NCBI RefSeq assembly: GCF_009192725.1
Contig: NZ_VOHR01000010.1
Location: 1 to 32,904 of the forward strand
From: Segeticoccus rhizosphaerae
GTDB lineage: Bacteria; Actinomycetota; Actinomycetes; Actinomycetales; Dermatophilaceae
Direction of reading: 5' to 3'
Length of the DNA: 32,904 nucleotides
Shown: positions 23,264-31,830 of the stretch, one piece after another
Layout of the letters: each line of letters begins with the position of its first letter
Position numbering within the stretch: the stretch's first letter is position 1
The notes under the pieces: model-generated
Database searches by the model: none
The model's input: only the letters and a program-made list of their open reading frames with translations
What the model was told of the DNA's origin: nothing
Made by a program: the position numbers and the translations under genes

Positions 23264-25168
23264 CTACATGAACGGTGCGTCATCGGCGTCCTCCTCGCCC
23301 CCGGCGCCCCGCTTCTTGCCGGCCCGGAGTCCGACACCTACCCCGAGGCCGCCGACCACCACGACCACGATCAGCACGATGAGCCACGTCGGGACGCCGC
23401 CCGAGCTCGAGGGTGCCTGCGAGCCGGACGTGCCCTGGGACGCAACGGTCGCGCCAGGTGTGGAAGCGGCTGCTGGCTCGGGACCGGGCTGCAGCTGCGT
23501 CATCTGCAACCAGTTGGTGCTGATCGGCGAGCCGGTCGGCCCGGATGGTGACGGCTGGTAGTTGTGCCAGGTGTCGGTCCGGGTCAAGTTGTAGCTGTTG
23601 GCGTAGATGAGGGGGATGTACGGCAGATCTTTCATGGCGATCTGCTCCGCTTGGTGCAGCAGCGAGACGCGCTTGGGGAAGTTTCGCTCTCGAAGTGCCT
23701 TCCCAGTGAGCTTGTCGTAATCCGGGTTGCAGTAGTACGAGTCGCTCCACACGCTGCCGCAGTTGAGCACCGAGAAGTCGAAGTCCGGAGTCGGGTCTCC
23801 GATCCACGCCCAGTAGAACGCGTCGAAGTCCGGCGCGTACTTGCCGCGCGCCCCCGGTGCGTAGATCTTGTTGTTCAGCGCGTCTTCGCTGACGATGGAC
23901 AAGTTGATCTTGATGCCGATCTGGTCGGCCCAGGCGACGACGCGGCGCATCGCGTTCTGGCCGGGCTGGTCGTCGGTGCGCACGTACAGCGTGAACTCGG
24001 CCTTGGCGCCGCTCTTCGTGCACGGCCTGCTCGAGCAGTCCCACCCGCCCTCGGTGAGGACCTGCTTGGCCTTGGCTTGGCTGAACTGGTAGCCGATGGT
24101 GGGGTCGTTGCTCCAGTCCTTGTAGTACTCCTTGTAGTACGGCGAGATGATGCCGTGGGCAGGCAGGTTCTGACCGGCATACACGGTTTGGGCCAGGTTC
24201 TTCCGGTCGATGCCGTAGGCCAGCGCCTCCCGGATGGCGTGGTCCTGCACCACCTTGGTGTTCACGTCCTTGCCAGGGCCGCTGCACCCGCCCGCCCCGC
24301 GCGGTGGGCACGAGTTGAACGCGATCTCGGAGAAGCCGGGGGCCACCCCGCTCCATTGCCGAATGTCTTTGGACTTCTTGAGCAGCGTGGTCCACCTGGT
24401 GTTACCACCGACGATCATGTCGAGGTTGCCGCCCTGCAGGTCGCGAAGTTCGCTGTCCTCGTTGCCGTAGAAGGTGACCAGGATTCGCTTCATCGCGGGC
24501 TTCTGGCCGCGGAAGTGCGGATTGGCCGTCAGCACCGTAGTGCCGCGCTTGTCGAAGGAGGTGATCTGGAACGGCGCGGTGGTCACCGACGGCAGCGGCA
24601 GCTGGATCTTGTCGAGCTTCTTGACTGGATACTTGTCAAAGACGTGCTTGGGCAGGATCGGCACGAAGATGCTGGAGATCCGTACGTCTGGGGACGATAG
24701 TTGCAGCCTCACGGTCGTGGGGTCGGGAGCGTCGATGCTCTTCATGTGCACGAGGTAGGCGTTCATGACGTTGGTTTTGTTCTGGTGCACGGACCGGTAG
24801 GTCCAGACCACGTCAGCCGCGGTGAACGGGACTCCGTCCGACCACTGGATGCCACTGTGCAGCTTGAACGTCCACGTCTTTCCATCCGGCGAGACCTTGT
24901 ACGACTTCGCCAGCGAGTGGGCGAAGTCGGGCTGCAGGTCGGAGGTCTTGTAGTTAAGCAGCATGTCGTAGGTGAGCGACGTGACGTCGTAGGCGATGTC
25001 GTTCTGCTCGTTGAACGGGTTGACACTGTCGACGGGCTGCGCGCCGCCGATGCGGTAGTCCGTCTGCGTGGCAGCCGTTGCCAGTTGTGCCGGGACGATC
25101 ATGCTCAGGGTCGCCATCGCGGCGGCGGCGCCCGCGGCCACCAAAGCCCGGATGCTGTGGCGGGTCAT
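23264..25168 (-). CDS. Peptide-type solute-binding protein with C-terminal membrane anchor
   Basis: 634 residues of SBP family 5 (OppA/DppA). An N-terminal signal peptide (RALVAAGAAAAMATLSMIVP, cleavage likely after ATA near residue 32) lacks a lipobox Cys. The mature protein shows YDMLLNYKTSDLQPDFA, the family hallmark LAKSYKVSPDGKTWTFKLH with GIQWSDGVPFTAADVVWTY, and IREALAYGIDRKNL. The C-terminus has a Ser/Pro/Gly-rich linker (about 560-590), a TM at about 594-613 (WLIVLIVVVVVGGLGVGVG) and a KKRG stop-transfer, then an acidic tail. So the protein is tethered by its C-terminus rather than by lipid. The start overlaps the peptidase stop (ATGA). Confidence 0.93.
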   Translation of the reverse strand: MTRHSIRALVAAGAAAAMATLSMIVPAQLATAATQTDYRIGGAQPVDSVNPFNEQNDIAYDVTSLTYDMLLNYKTSDLQPDFAHSLAKSYKVSPDGKTWTFKLHSGIQWSDGVPFTAADVVWTYRSVHQNKTNVMNAYLVHMKSIDAPDPTTVRLQLSSPDVRISSIFVPILPKHVFDKYPVKKLDKIQLPLPSVTTAPFQITSFDKRGTTVLTANPHFRGQKPAMKRILVTFYGNEDSELRDLQGGNLDMIVGGNTRWTTLLKKSKDIRQWSGVAPGFSEIAFNSCPPRGAGGCSGPGKDVNTKVVQDHAIREALAYGIDRKNLAQTVYAGQNLPAHGIISPYYKEYYKDWSNDPTIGYQFSQAKAKQVLTEGGWDCSSRPCTKSGAKAEFTLYVRTDDQPGQNAMRRVVAWADQIGIKINLSIVSEDALNNKIYAPGARGKYAPDFDAFYWAWIGDPTPDFDFSVLNCGSVWSDSYYCNPDYDKLTGKALRERNFPKRVSLLHQAEQIAMKDLPYIPLIYANSYNLTRTDTWHNYQPSPSGPTGSPISTNWLQMTQLQPGPEPAAASTPGATVASQGTSGSQAPSSSGGVPTWLIVLIVVVVVGGLGVGVGLRAGKKRGAGGEEDADDAPFM

Positions 25169-27198
25169 CGTTGTGCTCCTTGGCCGAGGTGGCTGTCGAA
25201 CCAGTCCAGTACCCGCTGGTGGCGGTCGATCCGGCGGTCGATGCGTCCGGTTGCCTGCATGAGATGACTCTCCTCGGGATAGATGACGTACTCGACTGGA
25301 CGGCGCAGTGTCCGCAACGCGACAAACAGCTGCTCGTTGTCCGATGCTGGGCAGGTGCGGTCGTCCGCGCCCTGCAGCATCAACAAGGGGGTGTGAATGG
25401 CCGCGACATTGCGCAACGGAGAGGCGGCCCAGAGCCGCTCGACACCGGCGGCCGAGAGCGGGTCACCCAGGCCCGAGGATCGGCAGAAGGCGGGCCCGGT
25501 GTCGCACCCTGCCCAGGCGGACACCTGGTTGGTGACGCCGTTCTCGCTCACTGCGGCGGCGAACCGGTCCGTGATCCCGATCAGCCACTGGGTCAGGAAG
25601 CCGCCGTAGGACAGGCCGATCACCCCGAGCCGGCCCGCCTCGGCCAGTCCGGCAGCGACCAGCCCGTCGCACACCGCGAGCGCATCGGTGGCGTCCACGC
25701 GCCCCCAGGCCCCGCGCAGGGGGGCAACCCAGGCCGGTCCCCGATCGATGGACCCGCGGATGTTGGGCATGGCAACCCGGTAGCCGGCCGAGGCCAGCAG
25801 CAGCGCCTCGACCGGCGGGACCACGCCCCATTGCCCGGTGGGACCGCCGTGCAGCGCCAGCACCGTGCCCTTCATGGGGACTTTGTCGACCGGGTGCAGT
25901 AGGTGGACGGTGATCGGGCCTGCCGGCCCGGCGAATTCACGTCTCTCCCACTGTGGGCGGTGGTATTCGTCCAGCCACGCACCGTGGCGGGTGATCCGGC
26001 GCACGTCGCCCTCGAGCGCGTAGACGTCCGGGGCTTGGGCTCCGGTGCCCAGGCTGAGGATCGCCACCTGCCGGGTTCCGTCCTGCGCGACGGCCCCACA
26101 CACTCCCTGCCCGGGATACAGCGGCGTGCCGGTCTGCGTCCGCGACGGCATCGTCGAGCCGCGCCAGCTCGAGGTGGTGATGTCGAACGCGTCGTCGAGT
26201 TCGAGTTGCCACTCGTGCAAGTCAGTCTCGTCACCGAGCAGGCCGGTCCAGCGCGGGAGCTGGTCCTCGCCGCCGAGCGGGGTGAGCTTTCCATCGTCGG
26301 CGACCTCGTACCAGCGCGCGGGCTCGTCGTCCGGCCTGTGGGCAGACGGGTGCCCCAGCACTCGCAGCCGTCGACCCTGCACGTGATACCGCTCCACCCC
26401 GCTGGGAAGGCTCGTGAGCTGGCGGGTTGCCGGACCGCCGTCAGTGTCGGAGTCGAGGCGGTGGACCTGTGGGGAGGGGTGCAGGTCCGCGTCGACGTGG
26501 GTGTCGGCCAGAAAATGGACGCGATCCAGGTCGTCAACCCTGGGGCGGGCGGCCGACCATGTCCCGTGCGTGAGCCTGCGCGTGGGTCCGCCGTCCAGCG
26601 GGACACGATGCAGGTGCCGAGGGTGCAGACGCAGGCCATGATGGCCGTCGCCGTCGCTCCTCCAATCGATCGTGGTCAACCGCAGCGCGGTGGCCCGGTC
26701 CTCGACGCTGATTCCCGGGGCCCGATAGACGGACGCAGAGTCGGTGTCCTCGGCCAACACGATCAGTGCCGACTCATCAGCGCTCCAGGCCAAGCCATGG
26801 GCGCCACGCCCGAAGTCGGTGAGCCTTCTCGGCAGCCCGTCAGGCTCCGGTAGATCCAGCACGTAAGCCTGTGCGTACCCGGATTCATCCGTGCGTAGGA
26901 ACGCCAGCCGGGCTCCGGACGGACTGACAGTCGGCTCGTGGTCATGGTGAGCACCAGATGTCAGGGGGCGAGCCGGCCCGCCGTCGTAGGGGAGGGCCCA
27001 CAACTCAGTGCGCTCCGTCCCGCAGACCACCCGACGCAGGGTGTAGACGATCAGGTCGCCTGCGATGACGAGCTGTCCGGGGACTTCTTGCTCCACCAGG
27101 CAGGGAGGCGTGAACAGGCCCCCTGTGATCGAACTCGCTGCCAGTGCCACGCGACGCCTCCACGCCTTCGTCGATGACCGTTGTCCATCCTGTCCCAT
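25165..27198 (-). CDS. S9 family (prolyl oligopeptidase/acylaminoacyl-peptidase-like) serine peptidase
   Basis: 677 residues if ATG 27198 is used. The N-terminal beta-propeller is indicated by repeated blades with PTVSPSGARLAFLRTD, GLAWSADESALIVL and similar. The C-terminal alpha/beta-hydrolase has the oxyanion strand VLALHGGPTGQWG, nucleophile Ser530 in GLSYGGF, acid Asp612/613 in QGADDRTCP and His645 in PEESHLM. Such enzymes trim short or N-modified peptides in the cytoplasm. There is no signal peptide. It heads the importer operon and is divergent from the AsnC-type regulator; the stop overlaps the binding-protein start. Together this suggests that peptides or peptide-like compounds are imported and hydrolysed. 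The first ~35 residues are weakly conserved-looking, so a later start is possible. Confidence 0.9.
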   Translation of the reverse strand: MGQDGQRSSTKAWRRRVALAASSITGGLFTPPCLVEQEVPGQLVIAGDLIVYTLRRVVCGTERTELWALPYDGGPARPLTSGAHHDHEPTVSPSGARLAFLRTDESGYAQAYVLDLPEPDGLPRRLTDFGRGAHGLAWSADESALIVLAEDTDSASVYRAPGISVEDRATALRLTTIDWRSDGDGHHGLRLHPRHLHRVPLDGGPTRRLTHGTWSAARPRVDDLDRVHFLADTHVDADLHPSPQVHRLDSDTDGGPATRQLTSLPSGVERYHVQGRRLRVLGHPSAHRPDDEPARWYEVADDGKLTPLGGEDQLPRWTGLLGDETDLHEWQLELDDAFDITTSSWRGSTMPSRTQTGTPLYPGQGVCGAVAQDGTRQVAILSLGTGAQAPDVYALEGDVRRITRHGAWLDEYHRPQWERREFAGPAGPITVHLLHPVDKVPMKGTVLALHGGPTGQWGVVPPVEALLLASAGYRVAMPNIRGSIDRGPAWVAPLRGAWGRVDATDALAVCDGLVAAGLAEAGRLGVIGLSYGGFLTQWLIGITDRFAAAVSENGVTNQVSAWAGCDTGPAFCRSSGLGDPLSAAGVERLWAASPLRNVAAIHTPLLMLQGADDRTCPASDNEQLFVALRTLRRPVEYVIYPEESHLMQATGRIDRRIDRHQRVLDWFDSHLGQGAQR

Positions 27199-27269
27199 CC
27201 CGTTGGATGCGCCATTCCAGACAAGAACGCGTGTTGATAATACTGATTCCGACGCGTAGTTTTCGTCAA
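27199..27269. promoter_or_regulatory. Divergent promoter region of catabolic operon and AsnC-type regulator
   Basis: Two ACGCGT palindromes (27227-27232 and 27252-27257) have centres 25 bases apart and flank a GATAAT (27236-27241) that could be a -10 element for the regulator. The A/T-rich stretch stands out. Binding by the neighbouring regulator is inferred from position only. Confidence 0.45.
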
Positions 27270-28241
27270 GTGCAGATTTCCGACACGCTGTACGCCTTGG
27301 ACCGGCAGATCATCGCAGCCCTCCAAGTCAATGCCCGCGCCAGCTTTCCCGCGATCGCGTCGGCGCTGCGTGAGCAGGAACGCACCGTCGCCCGCCGCGC
27401 CCAACGGCTTTTGGACACCGGTGCAGTCCGCCTGACCGCCTTCGTCGACGAATTGAAGACCGGCTTGGGCCAGCCGGTCTCTCTGCGTATCTCCGTGCGG
27501 CCCGGGTCCACCGACGCGGTCGCAGACGCGCTCTCCGCCCGCCCCGACACTCGGGCTGTGATGGCCGTGACCGGCGACGCCGACATCTGCTGTGAACTCG
27601 TCGCTGCCGACAAGCCGACGCTGCACCGGGTCCTGAACACCGACCTGCCAGCGATCACCGGACTGCGCCACACCCGCACCTACGCGGTGCTGCATCACGT
27701 GAAGCCCACCTCCGCATGGCAGCTGCCGGTGCTGACCAGCGCGCAGACGCGGCTCTTGCGGCGTCCTCGGGCACGCAGCCAGGACGGAGGGCGGCTGCAG
27801 CTGTCGTCAGACGACCTGGAATTGCTCGAAGCGCTACGCGGCAATGCTCGGTGCAGCTACGTGGATCTCGCCGGCCAACTCGGAGTCACCGCCACGACAG
27901 TCCGGCGTCGCCTGGACCGAATGCTGACTTCCGGCGCCGTGTCGCTACGGGCCTCCGTCGAGCCGGAGCTGCTCGGACTGCGGATCGAGGCCGACGTGTG
28001 GTTGCGGGTTCGACCAGACTCGATCGCCAAGACCGCCGCACAGCTCGCCCGCCGCAGCGAAGTCACCTACTGCGGGGTCGTCACCGGAAGCTACGGGCTC
28101 GAGCTGATCTTGGCGCTGCCTGACCTCGACCAGTTGCACAGCTTCATCGCCGACGTCATCGCAGCCCAGCCCGCCGTCCTCGACAGCGAACCCACGCTGG
28201 TGACACGAACCTACAAGCGCGGTTACCTGCGGACCAGCTGA
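27270..28241 (+). CDS. Double-domain Lrp/AsnC-type transcription regulator
   Basis: 323 residues if GTG 27270 is used; ATG 27207 would add 21 residues that would cover the likely promoter. Two AsnC units in tandem: helix-turn-helix 1 (about 7-55, LDRQIIAALQVNARASFPAIA) with an effector-binding domain (about 65-135, LRISVRPGSTDAVADALSARP), then helix-turn-helix 2 (LELLEALRGNARCSYVDLA, ATTVRRRLDRMLTSGAV) with its own effector domain (ADVWLRVRPDSIAKTAAQLA). Lrp/AsnC proteins sense amino acids and control transport and catabolism genes. It is divergent from the peptidase-importer operon and most likely controls it. No ribosome site precedes the GTG, so a short or leaderless mRNA is possible. Confidence 0.9.
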   Translation: MQISDTLYALDRQIIAALQVNARASFPAIASALREQERTVARRAQRLLDTGAVRLTAFVDELKTGLGQPVSLRISVRPGSTDAVADALSARPDTRAVMAVTGDADICCELVAADKPTLHRVLNTDLPAITGLRHTRTYAVLHHVKPTSAWQLPVLTSAQTRLLRRPRARSQDGGRLQLSSDDLELLEALRGNARCSYVDLAGQLGVTATTVRRRLDRMLTSGAVSLRASVEPELLGLRIEADVWLRVRPDSIAKTAAQLARRSEVTYCGVVTGSYGLELILALPDLDQLHSFIADVIAAQPAVLDSEPTLVTRTYKRGYLRTS

Positions 28242-28299
28242 CCACAGCCCGAGTTGGTCCTTGCAGCCGGTATGCCGCTCTGCCAGTTGGCCCCGCCGA

Positions 28300-29328
28300 C
28301 TATTCCGCGAGCGCCTGATCGCCCAAAATCTCCTTGACTGCCTGATCGATAAACTCGGTGTCGGGAGAATTCGCGCCGATACCGGCGAAGTGGCCCCAGA
28401 CCCCCGGGATTTCCCGGAACTCGCTCCCCTTGATGAACTCACCAGCCCGCTGGTCCTCTTCCGGAGCGAAGTACCGGTCCTCGTGGGCCGGCATCTGGAT
28501 CAGTCGCGCCTTGATGGCGCCAAGCGCCTTCTTGGTGTCCCCGTTGAACCCCGTGGTCTTGCCGACATCACCGTGCTTCCAGGTCCACGCCATCGCCAGC
28601 AGGTTGTTGGCGTCGCGGCCGAGGAAGTGGCCTTCCCAGAAGCCCACCAGGAAGTCATCCAGAGTCGCGAACCCCAGTTGGCGCCACTGCTCGTCCCAGT
28701 AGAACTGTGCCGACAGGCCCCAACCCGAGTACACCCGAGCAAAGGCGCGGAGCCCGACGTCAGGCTGCCGCTCGTACCATCCGTTGTTCCACGCAGCGTC
28801 CGCCGTGAGCGCCGCCTCCAGGGAGTTCAGGAAGACCACGTTGTTCGGAGACGTCTTGGACGACCCGCAGAAGGGGATCAGTCCGTCCATCATGTCGGGG
28901 TACTGCACTCCCCACTGGTACGTCTGCCCGGCGCCCATGGACCAGCCGAGAACCAGCCGCAGGTGCTCGATGCCGAGGTGCTCGGTGACCAATTGGTGCT
29001 GGGCCCTGACGTTGTCGTAAAACGTGCAATTCGGAAACCGCGGGCCGTTGCGTGGCTTCGGCGTATTGCTCGGGGATGATGATTCGCCGTTCCCGAACAG
29101 GGCCGGGATGATGATGAAGTACTTGGTCGGATCCAGCCCCATGCCTTCACCGACCAGCCAGAAGTTGTCCTCGATGAACCCCGAGAACCAGGTCGGGTAG
29201 ACGATCGCATTACTCTTCTCTGCGTTGAGCTGACCGAAAGTCTTGTATGCCAACTTCGCCGACCCAAGGGTCATGCCGGACTGCAGCTCAAAGCTCCCGA
29301 GCTCGTAGGTATCGTAATCGCCACTCAT
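28300..29328 (-). CDS. MetX-like alpha/beta hydrolase (homoserine acetyltransferase family)
   Basis: 342 residues, ATG 29328 with GGAAGGA upstream on the minus strand. The fold matches the MetX group: LAYKTFGQLNAEKSNAIVYP, the nucleophile elbow GWSMGAGQ with Ser130, acid Asp284 in AHEDRYF and His313 in VWGHFAGIG. Many members of this wider group are hydrolases rather than acyltransferases; the usual MetX residues that bind homoserine cannot be confirmed here. It stands alone between the regulator (convergent) and the amidase pair (divergent). It may release an acyl group in the same catabolic route. Confidence 0.85.
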   Translation of the reverse strand: MSGDYDTYELGSFELQSGMTLGSAKLAYKTFGQLNAEKSNAIVYPTWFSGFIEDNFWLVGEGMGLDPTKYFIIIPALFGNGESSSPSNTPKPRNGPRFPNCTFYDNVRAQHQLVTEHLGIEHLRLVLGWSMGAGQTYQWGVQYPDMMDGLIPFCGSSKTSPNNVVFLNSLEAALTADAAWNNGWYERQPDVGLRAFARVYSGWGLSAQFYWDEQWRQLGFATLDDFLVGFWEGHFLGRDANNLLAMAWTWKHGDVGKTTGFNGDTKKALGAIKARLIQMPAHEDRYFAPEEDQRAGEFIKGSEFREIPGVWGHFAGIGANSPDTEFIDQAVKEILGDQALAE

Positions 29329-29514
29329 TATTGATCCTTCCGGTCGCTGACCACGCGCAGGGAACGGGGCTGCTCGAGCACGGGGCCGCGGGGTTGAGTA
29401 TGAGCATCGTGCGGCTCCCTGGTGGCGTCAAGGCCCGTCACGACGCTCGAGCAGCTGCTGTCCGTTCCGCCGATCGGCAGATTCGCGGCAGCGTGTCTGG
29501 CATAGTCTTGAGAC

Positions 29515-29712
29515 ATGCCGCAGACGCCGCGCACGTTCGATGACAGGACGCTCGAACACGCTTGCCGCACAGCCCGGCTGGAGCTCGAGCCAGACCGACG
29601 CGCAAATCTCGGGGCACTCATGGAGGCCGTCTACGGCCTGATCGACGCGATGGATGTCGTGGATCTGGCCGAGACACCCCCGGCGACCGCCTTCGACCCC
29701 CGGTGGGAGTGA
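29515..29712 (+). CDS. AtzG/GatC-like small amidase subunit
   Basis: 65 residues, two-helix protein (DDRTLEHACRTARLELEPD, ANLGALMEAVYGLIDAMD) ending in a PPATAFDPRW tail. AtzG-type proteins wrap around and stabilise the amidase AtzE, much as GatC does with GatA. The PPATAFDPRW end is typical of these partners. It is four bases from the amidase start on the same strand. Small size and the neighbour fix the assignment. Confidence 0.82.
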   Translation: MPQTPRTFDDRTLEHACRTARLELEPDRRANLGALMEAVYGLIDAMDVVDLAETPPATAFDPRWE

Positions 29713-29716
29713 ACAC

Positions 29717-31111
29717 GTGCAGCCCTACGAGCTGAGCCTGACCGAGGCTGCCGAGCAGATCCGGTCCAGGCAGCTCTCGCCCGTCGAGCTCGTGGACTCC
29801 TGTCTGGCCCGGTTGGACGCGGTGGAGCCGAGCATCTCGGCGTTCGCCACCGTCACCGCCGACCGAGCGCGCGCCGCGGCCACCGCCGCCGAGCGCGACA
29901 TCGCCGGTGGCGACTACCGCGGTCCGCTGCACGGAATACCAGTGGGCATCAAGGACCTGTACGACGTCGAAGGCGTGCCCTGCACTTCCAGCTCACGAGT
30001 GCGAGCCGGAAGGGTCCCGACCGCTGACAGCGCGGTCGTGGAGCGGCTGCGCCGCGCGGGCATGGTGTTGCTCGGCAACACCCACACCCATGAGTTCGCG
30101 TACGGCGCGATCACCCCGACGACCCGAAACCCGTGGAACACCGACCGCATCCCCGGCGGCTCCAGCGGCGGCTCCGGTGCCGCCGTCGCCGCAGGCGTCT
30201 GCACGGTCGCGATGGGCACCGACACCGCGGGATCCATTCGCATCCCCTCGGCACTGTGCGGCACGGTCGGACTCAAGCCGACCTACGGACGGGTGTCACG
30301 GCGCGGGATCACGCCCCTGTCCTGGTCGCTGGACCACGCCGGGCCGCTGACCCGCGACGTCTCCGACGCGGCGCTGGTACTGGCTGCGACCGCCGGCCAC
30401 GACCGCGCCGACCCCGCCAGTCTCGACGTCCCAGTGCCGGACTACCTGGCGACCCTCGACCACGGCATCGACGGGCTCCGGGTGGGCGTCCCGAGCAACT
30501 TCTACTTCGACCAGGTCTCCCCCGAGGTGGACCGTGCCGTGCGCGCCGCCCTCGCGGTCCTGGAGGGCGCCGGTGCCCGGTTGCGCGAGGTCACCATCCC
30601 TTATGCCGACCAGATCCTCAGCGCCGAATGGGCGATCATGCTGCCGGAGGCCAGCGCCTACCACCAACTCACCGTGCGTTCCTCGGCAGAGCTGTACCAG
30701 CCCGACGTCCGCGGTCTGCTCGAGGCCGGCGAGCTCGTCCTGGCCACCGACTACATCAAGGCACTACGCGTCCGCACGCTCATGCAACACGCATGGGAGA
30801 CGATGTTCCAGGACATCGACATCCTCGTGACCCCCGGGATGCCGGTCGCCGCTCCCCTGGCCGGCGCCGAGACCCACCAGTGGCCGGACGGGACGACCGA
30901 GGACGTCACCACGATGCTCGTCCGGCTGACGTCACCGACGGACCTGACCGGACTGCCCACCCTCGCCATACCGGTGGGCTCCGACGCGGATGGTATGCCG
31001 TTGGGCATGCAGATCACGGGCCGCCCCTTCGACGAGCAAACCGTGCTGCGGGCCGGTCAGGCGTACCAGACCGCCTCCGACACAGTCGGTCAGATAGCGC
31101 GCGTCACCTGA
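29717..31111 (+). CDS. Amidase-signature amidohydrolase (AtzE-type)
   Basis: 464 residues from GTG 29717 (MQPYELSLTEAAEQIRSR). The Ser-cisSer-Lys triad is visible: Lys79 in LHGIPVGIKDLYD, the cis-Ser in PGGSSGGSGAAVAAG (Ser150) and the nucleophile Ser173 in GTDTAGSIRIPS. The following ALCGTVGLKPTYGRVS and DHAGPLTRDV are standard. With the AtzG-like protein it would hydrolyse a small amide or urea-type compound (the known AtzEG pair deaminates 1-carboxybiuret). No GatB follows, so it is not the tRNA amidotransferase. It ends before a non-coding stretch. Confidence 0.93.
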   Translation: MQPYELSLTEAAEQIRSRQLSPVELVDSCLARLDAVEPSISAFATVTADRARAAATAAERDIAGGDYRGPLHGIPVGIKDLYDVEGVPCTSSSRVRAGRVPTADSAVVERLRRAGMVLLGNTHTHEFAYGAITPTTRNPWNTDRIPGGSSGGSGAAVAAGVCTVAMGTDTAGSIRIPSALCGTVGLKPTYGRVSRRGITPLSWSLDHAGPLTRDVSDAALVLAATAGHDRADPASLDVPVPDYLATLDHGIDGLRVGVPSNFYFDQVSPEVDRAVRAALAVLEGAGARLREVTIPYADQILSAEWAIMLPEASAYHQLTVRSSAELYQPDVRGLLEAGELVLATDYIKALRVRTLMQHAWETMFQDIDILVTPGMPVAAPLAGAETHQWPDGTTEDVTTMLVRLTSPTDLTGLPTLAIPVGSDADGMPLGMQITGRPFDEQTVLRAGQAYQTASDTVGQIARVT

Positions 31112-31452
31112 GGTCGGAGGGCCCATGGTGCATCTCAGATTTCTGCGAGCCGATGAAGTCGCTGGTGACGTGTTCTCAGGCTCAGCGACACCGCACCGCA
31201 ACGCTTCGGACTGAGAGGTGGGCACCTCGGCCAACCGGACTGATGCTGAGAACGATCGCACAGGCCTTCCCGCATGAGCCGGATCCGCCGATGGATGATC
31301 GTGAGTTCATCGCGATCGGACGTGGGCGGCACCTGATTCCCGATGTGGAACTCCGAGGCCGCACGAAGACCGCATGAGCAGCTAAGCATCGGTCTGCGCG
31401 GATGGTGCCCCCTGACTTCCGTAGTCCGGTCAGAACCGACCGGAGGTGGACC
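31112..31452. other. Stretch between amidase and primase module
   Basis: No firm gene. A small frame (ATG 31243 to 31377, 44 residues, ending DVELRGRTKTA) has mildly coding-like composition but no ribosome site or recognisable family. A clear GGAGG at 31441-31445 belongs to the next gene. Confidence 0.4.
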
Positions 31453-31830
31453 ATGGGTCATCCGACATTCGCAGACGAGATGCCTCAGCCCGAGTGGATC
31501 GGGCCACTCGCATTCGCCAGGCAGCACCCAGACTCGGATGGGTCGGACCTGCTCCTGGGCGACACGTGGGGTCCGCGGGTCGACCAGTCCATCTTCTGGC
31601 GCCAAGACCCGCACGCCACCACGGGGACGCTGTGCGCCTTTGACCCGCTCTGGGATGAGTACACGGTCCTGGCCACCAACGTCGGTCGCGACCGCGCCCT
31701 CGATGCCTACCTGTCCGCGCTCAGAGACCCTCGCGCGAACACCGTCGAACGCTTGGCTGTCCTGGCCCGGCACCGGCAGCGACCCCGTCCGGTCCCGGTG
31801 GATGGAGCCTCCTGGGAGCCGCAGCTATGA
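31453..31830 (+). CDS. Small conserved-looking protein coupled to a primase
   Basis: 125 residues from ATG 31453, 7 bases after GGAGG. Not recognised. Visible segments: PEWIGPLAFARQHPD, LLLGDTWGPRVDQSIFWR, TLCAFDPLWDEYTVLATN, and a basic C-terminal part. The TGA lies in an ATGA overlap with the primase gene, so the two are coupled. Such small genes beside primases are common in integrative elements and plasmids of actinobacteria. High GC3 supports that it is real. Confidence 0.75.
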   Translation: MGHPTFADEMPQPEWIGPLAFARQHPDSDGSDLLLGDTWGPRVDQSIFWRQDPHATTGTLCAFDPLWDEYTVLATNVGRDRALDAYLSALRDPRANTVERLAVLARHRQRPRPVPVDGASWEPQL

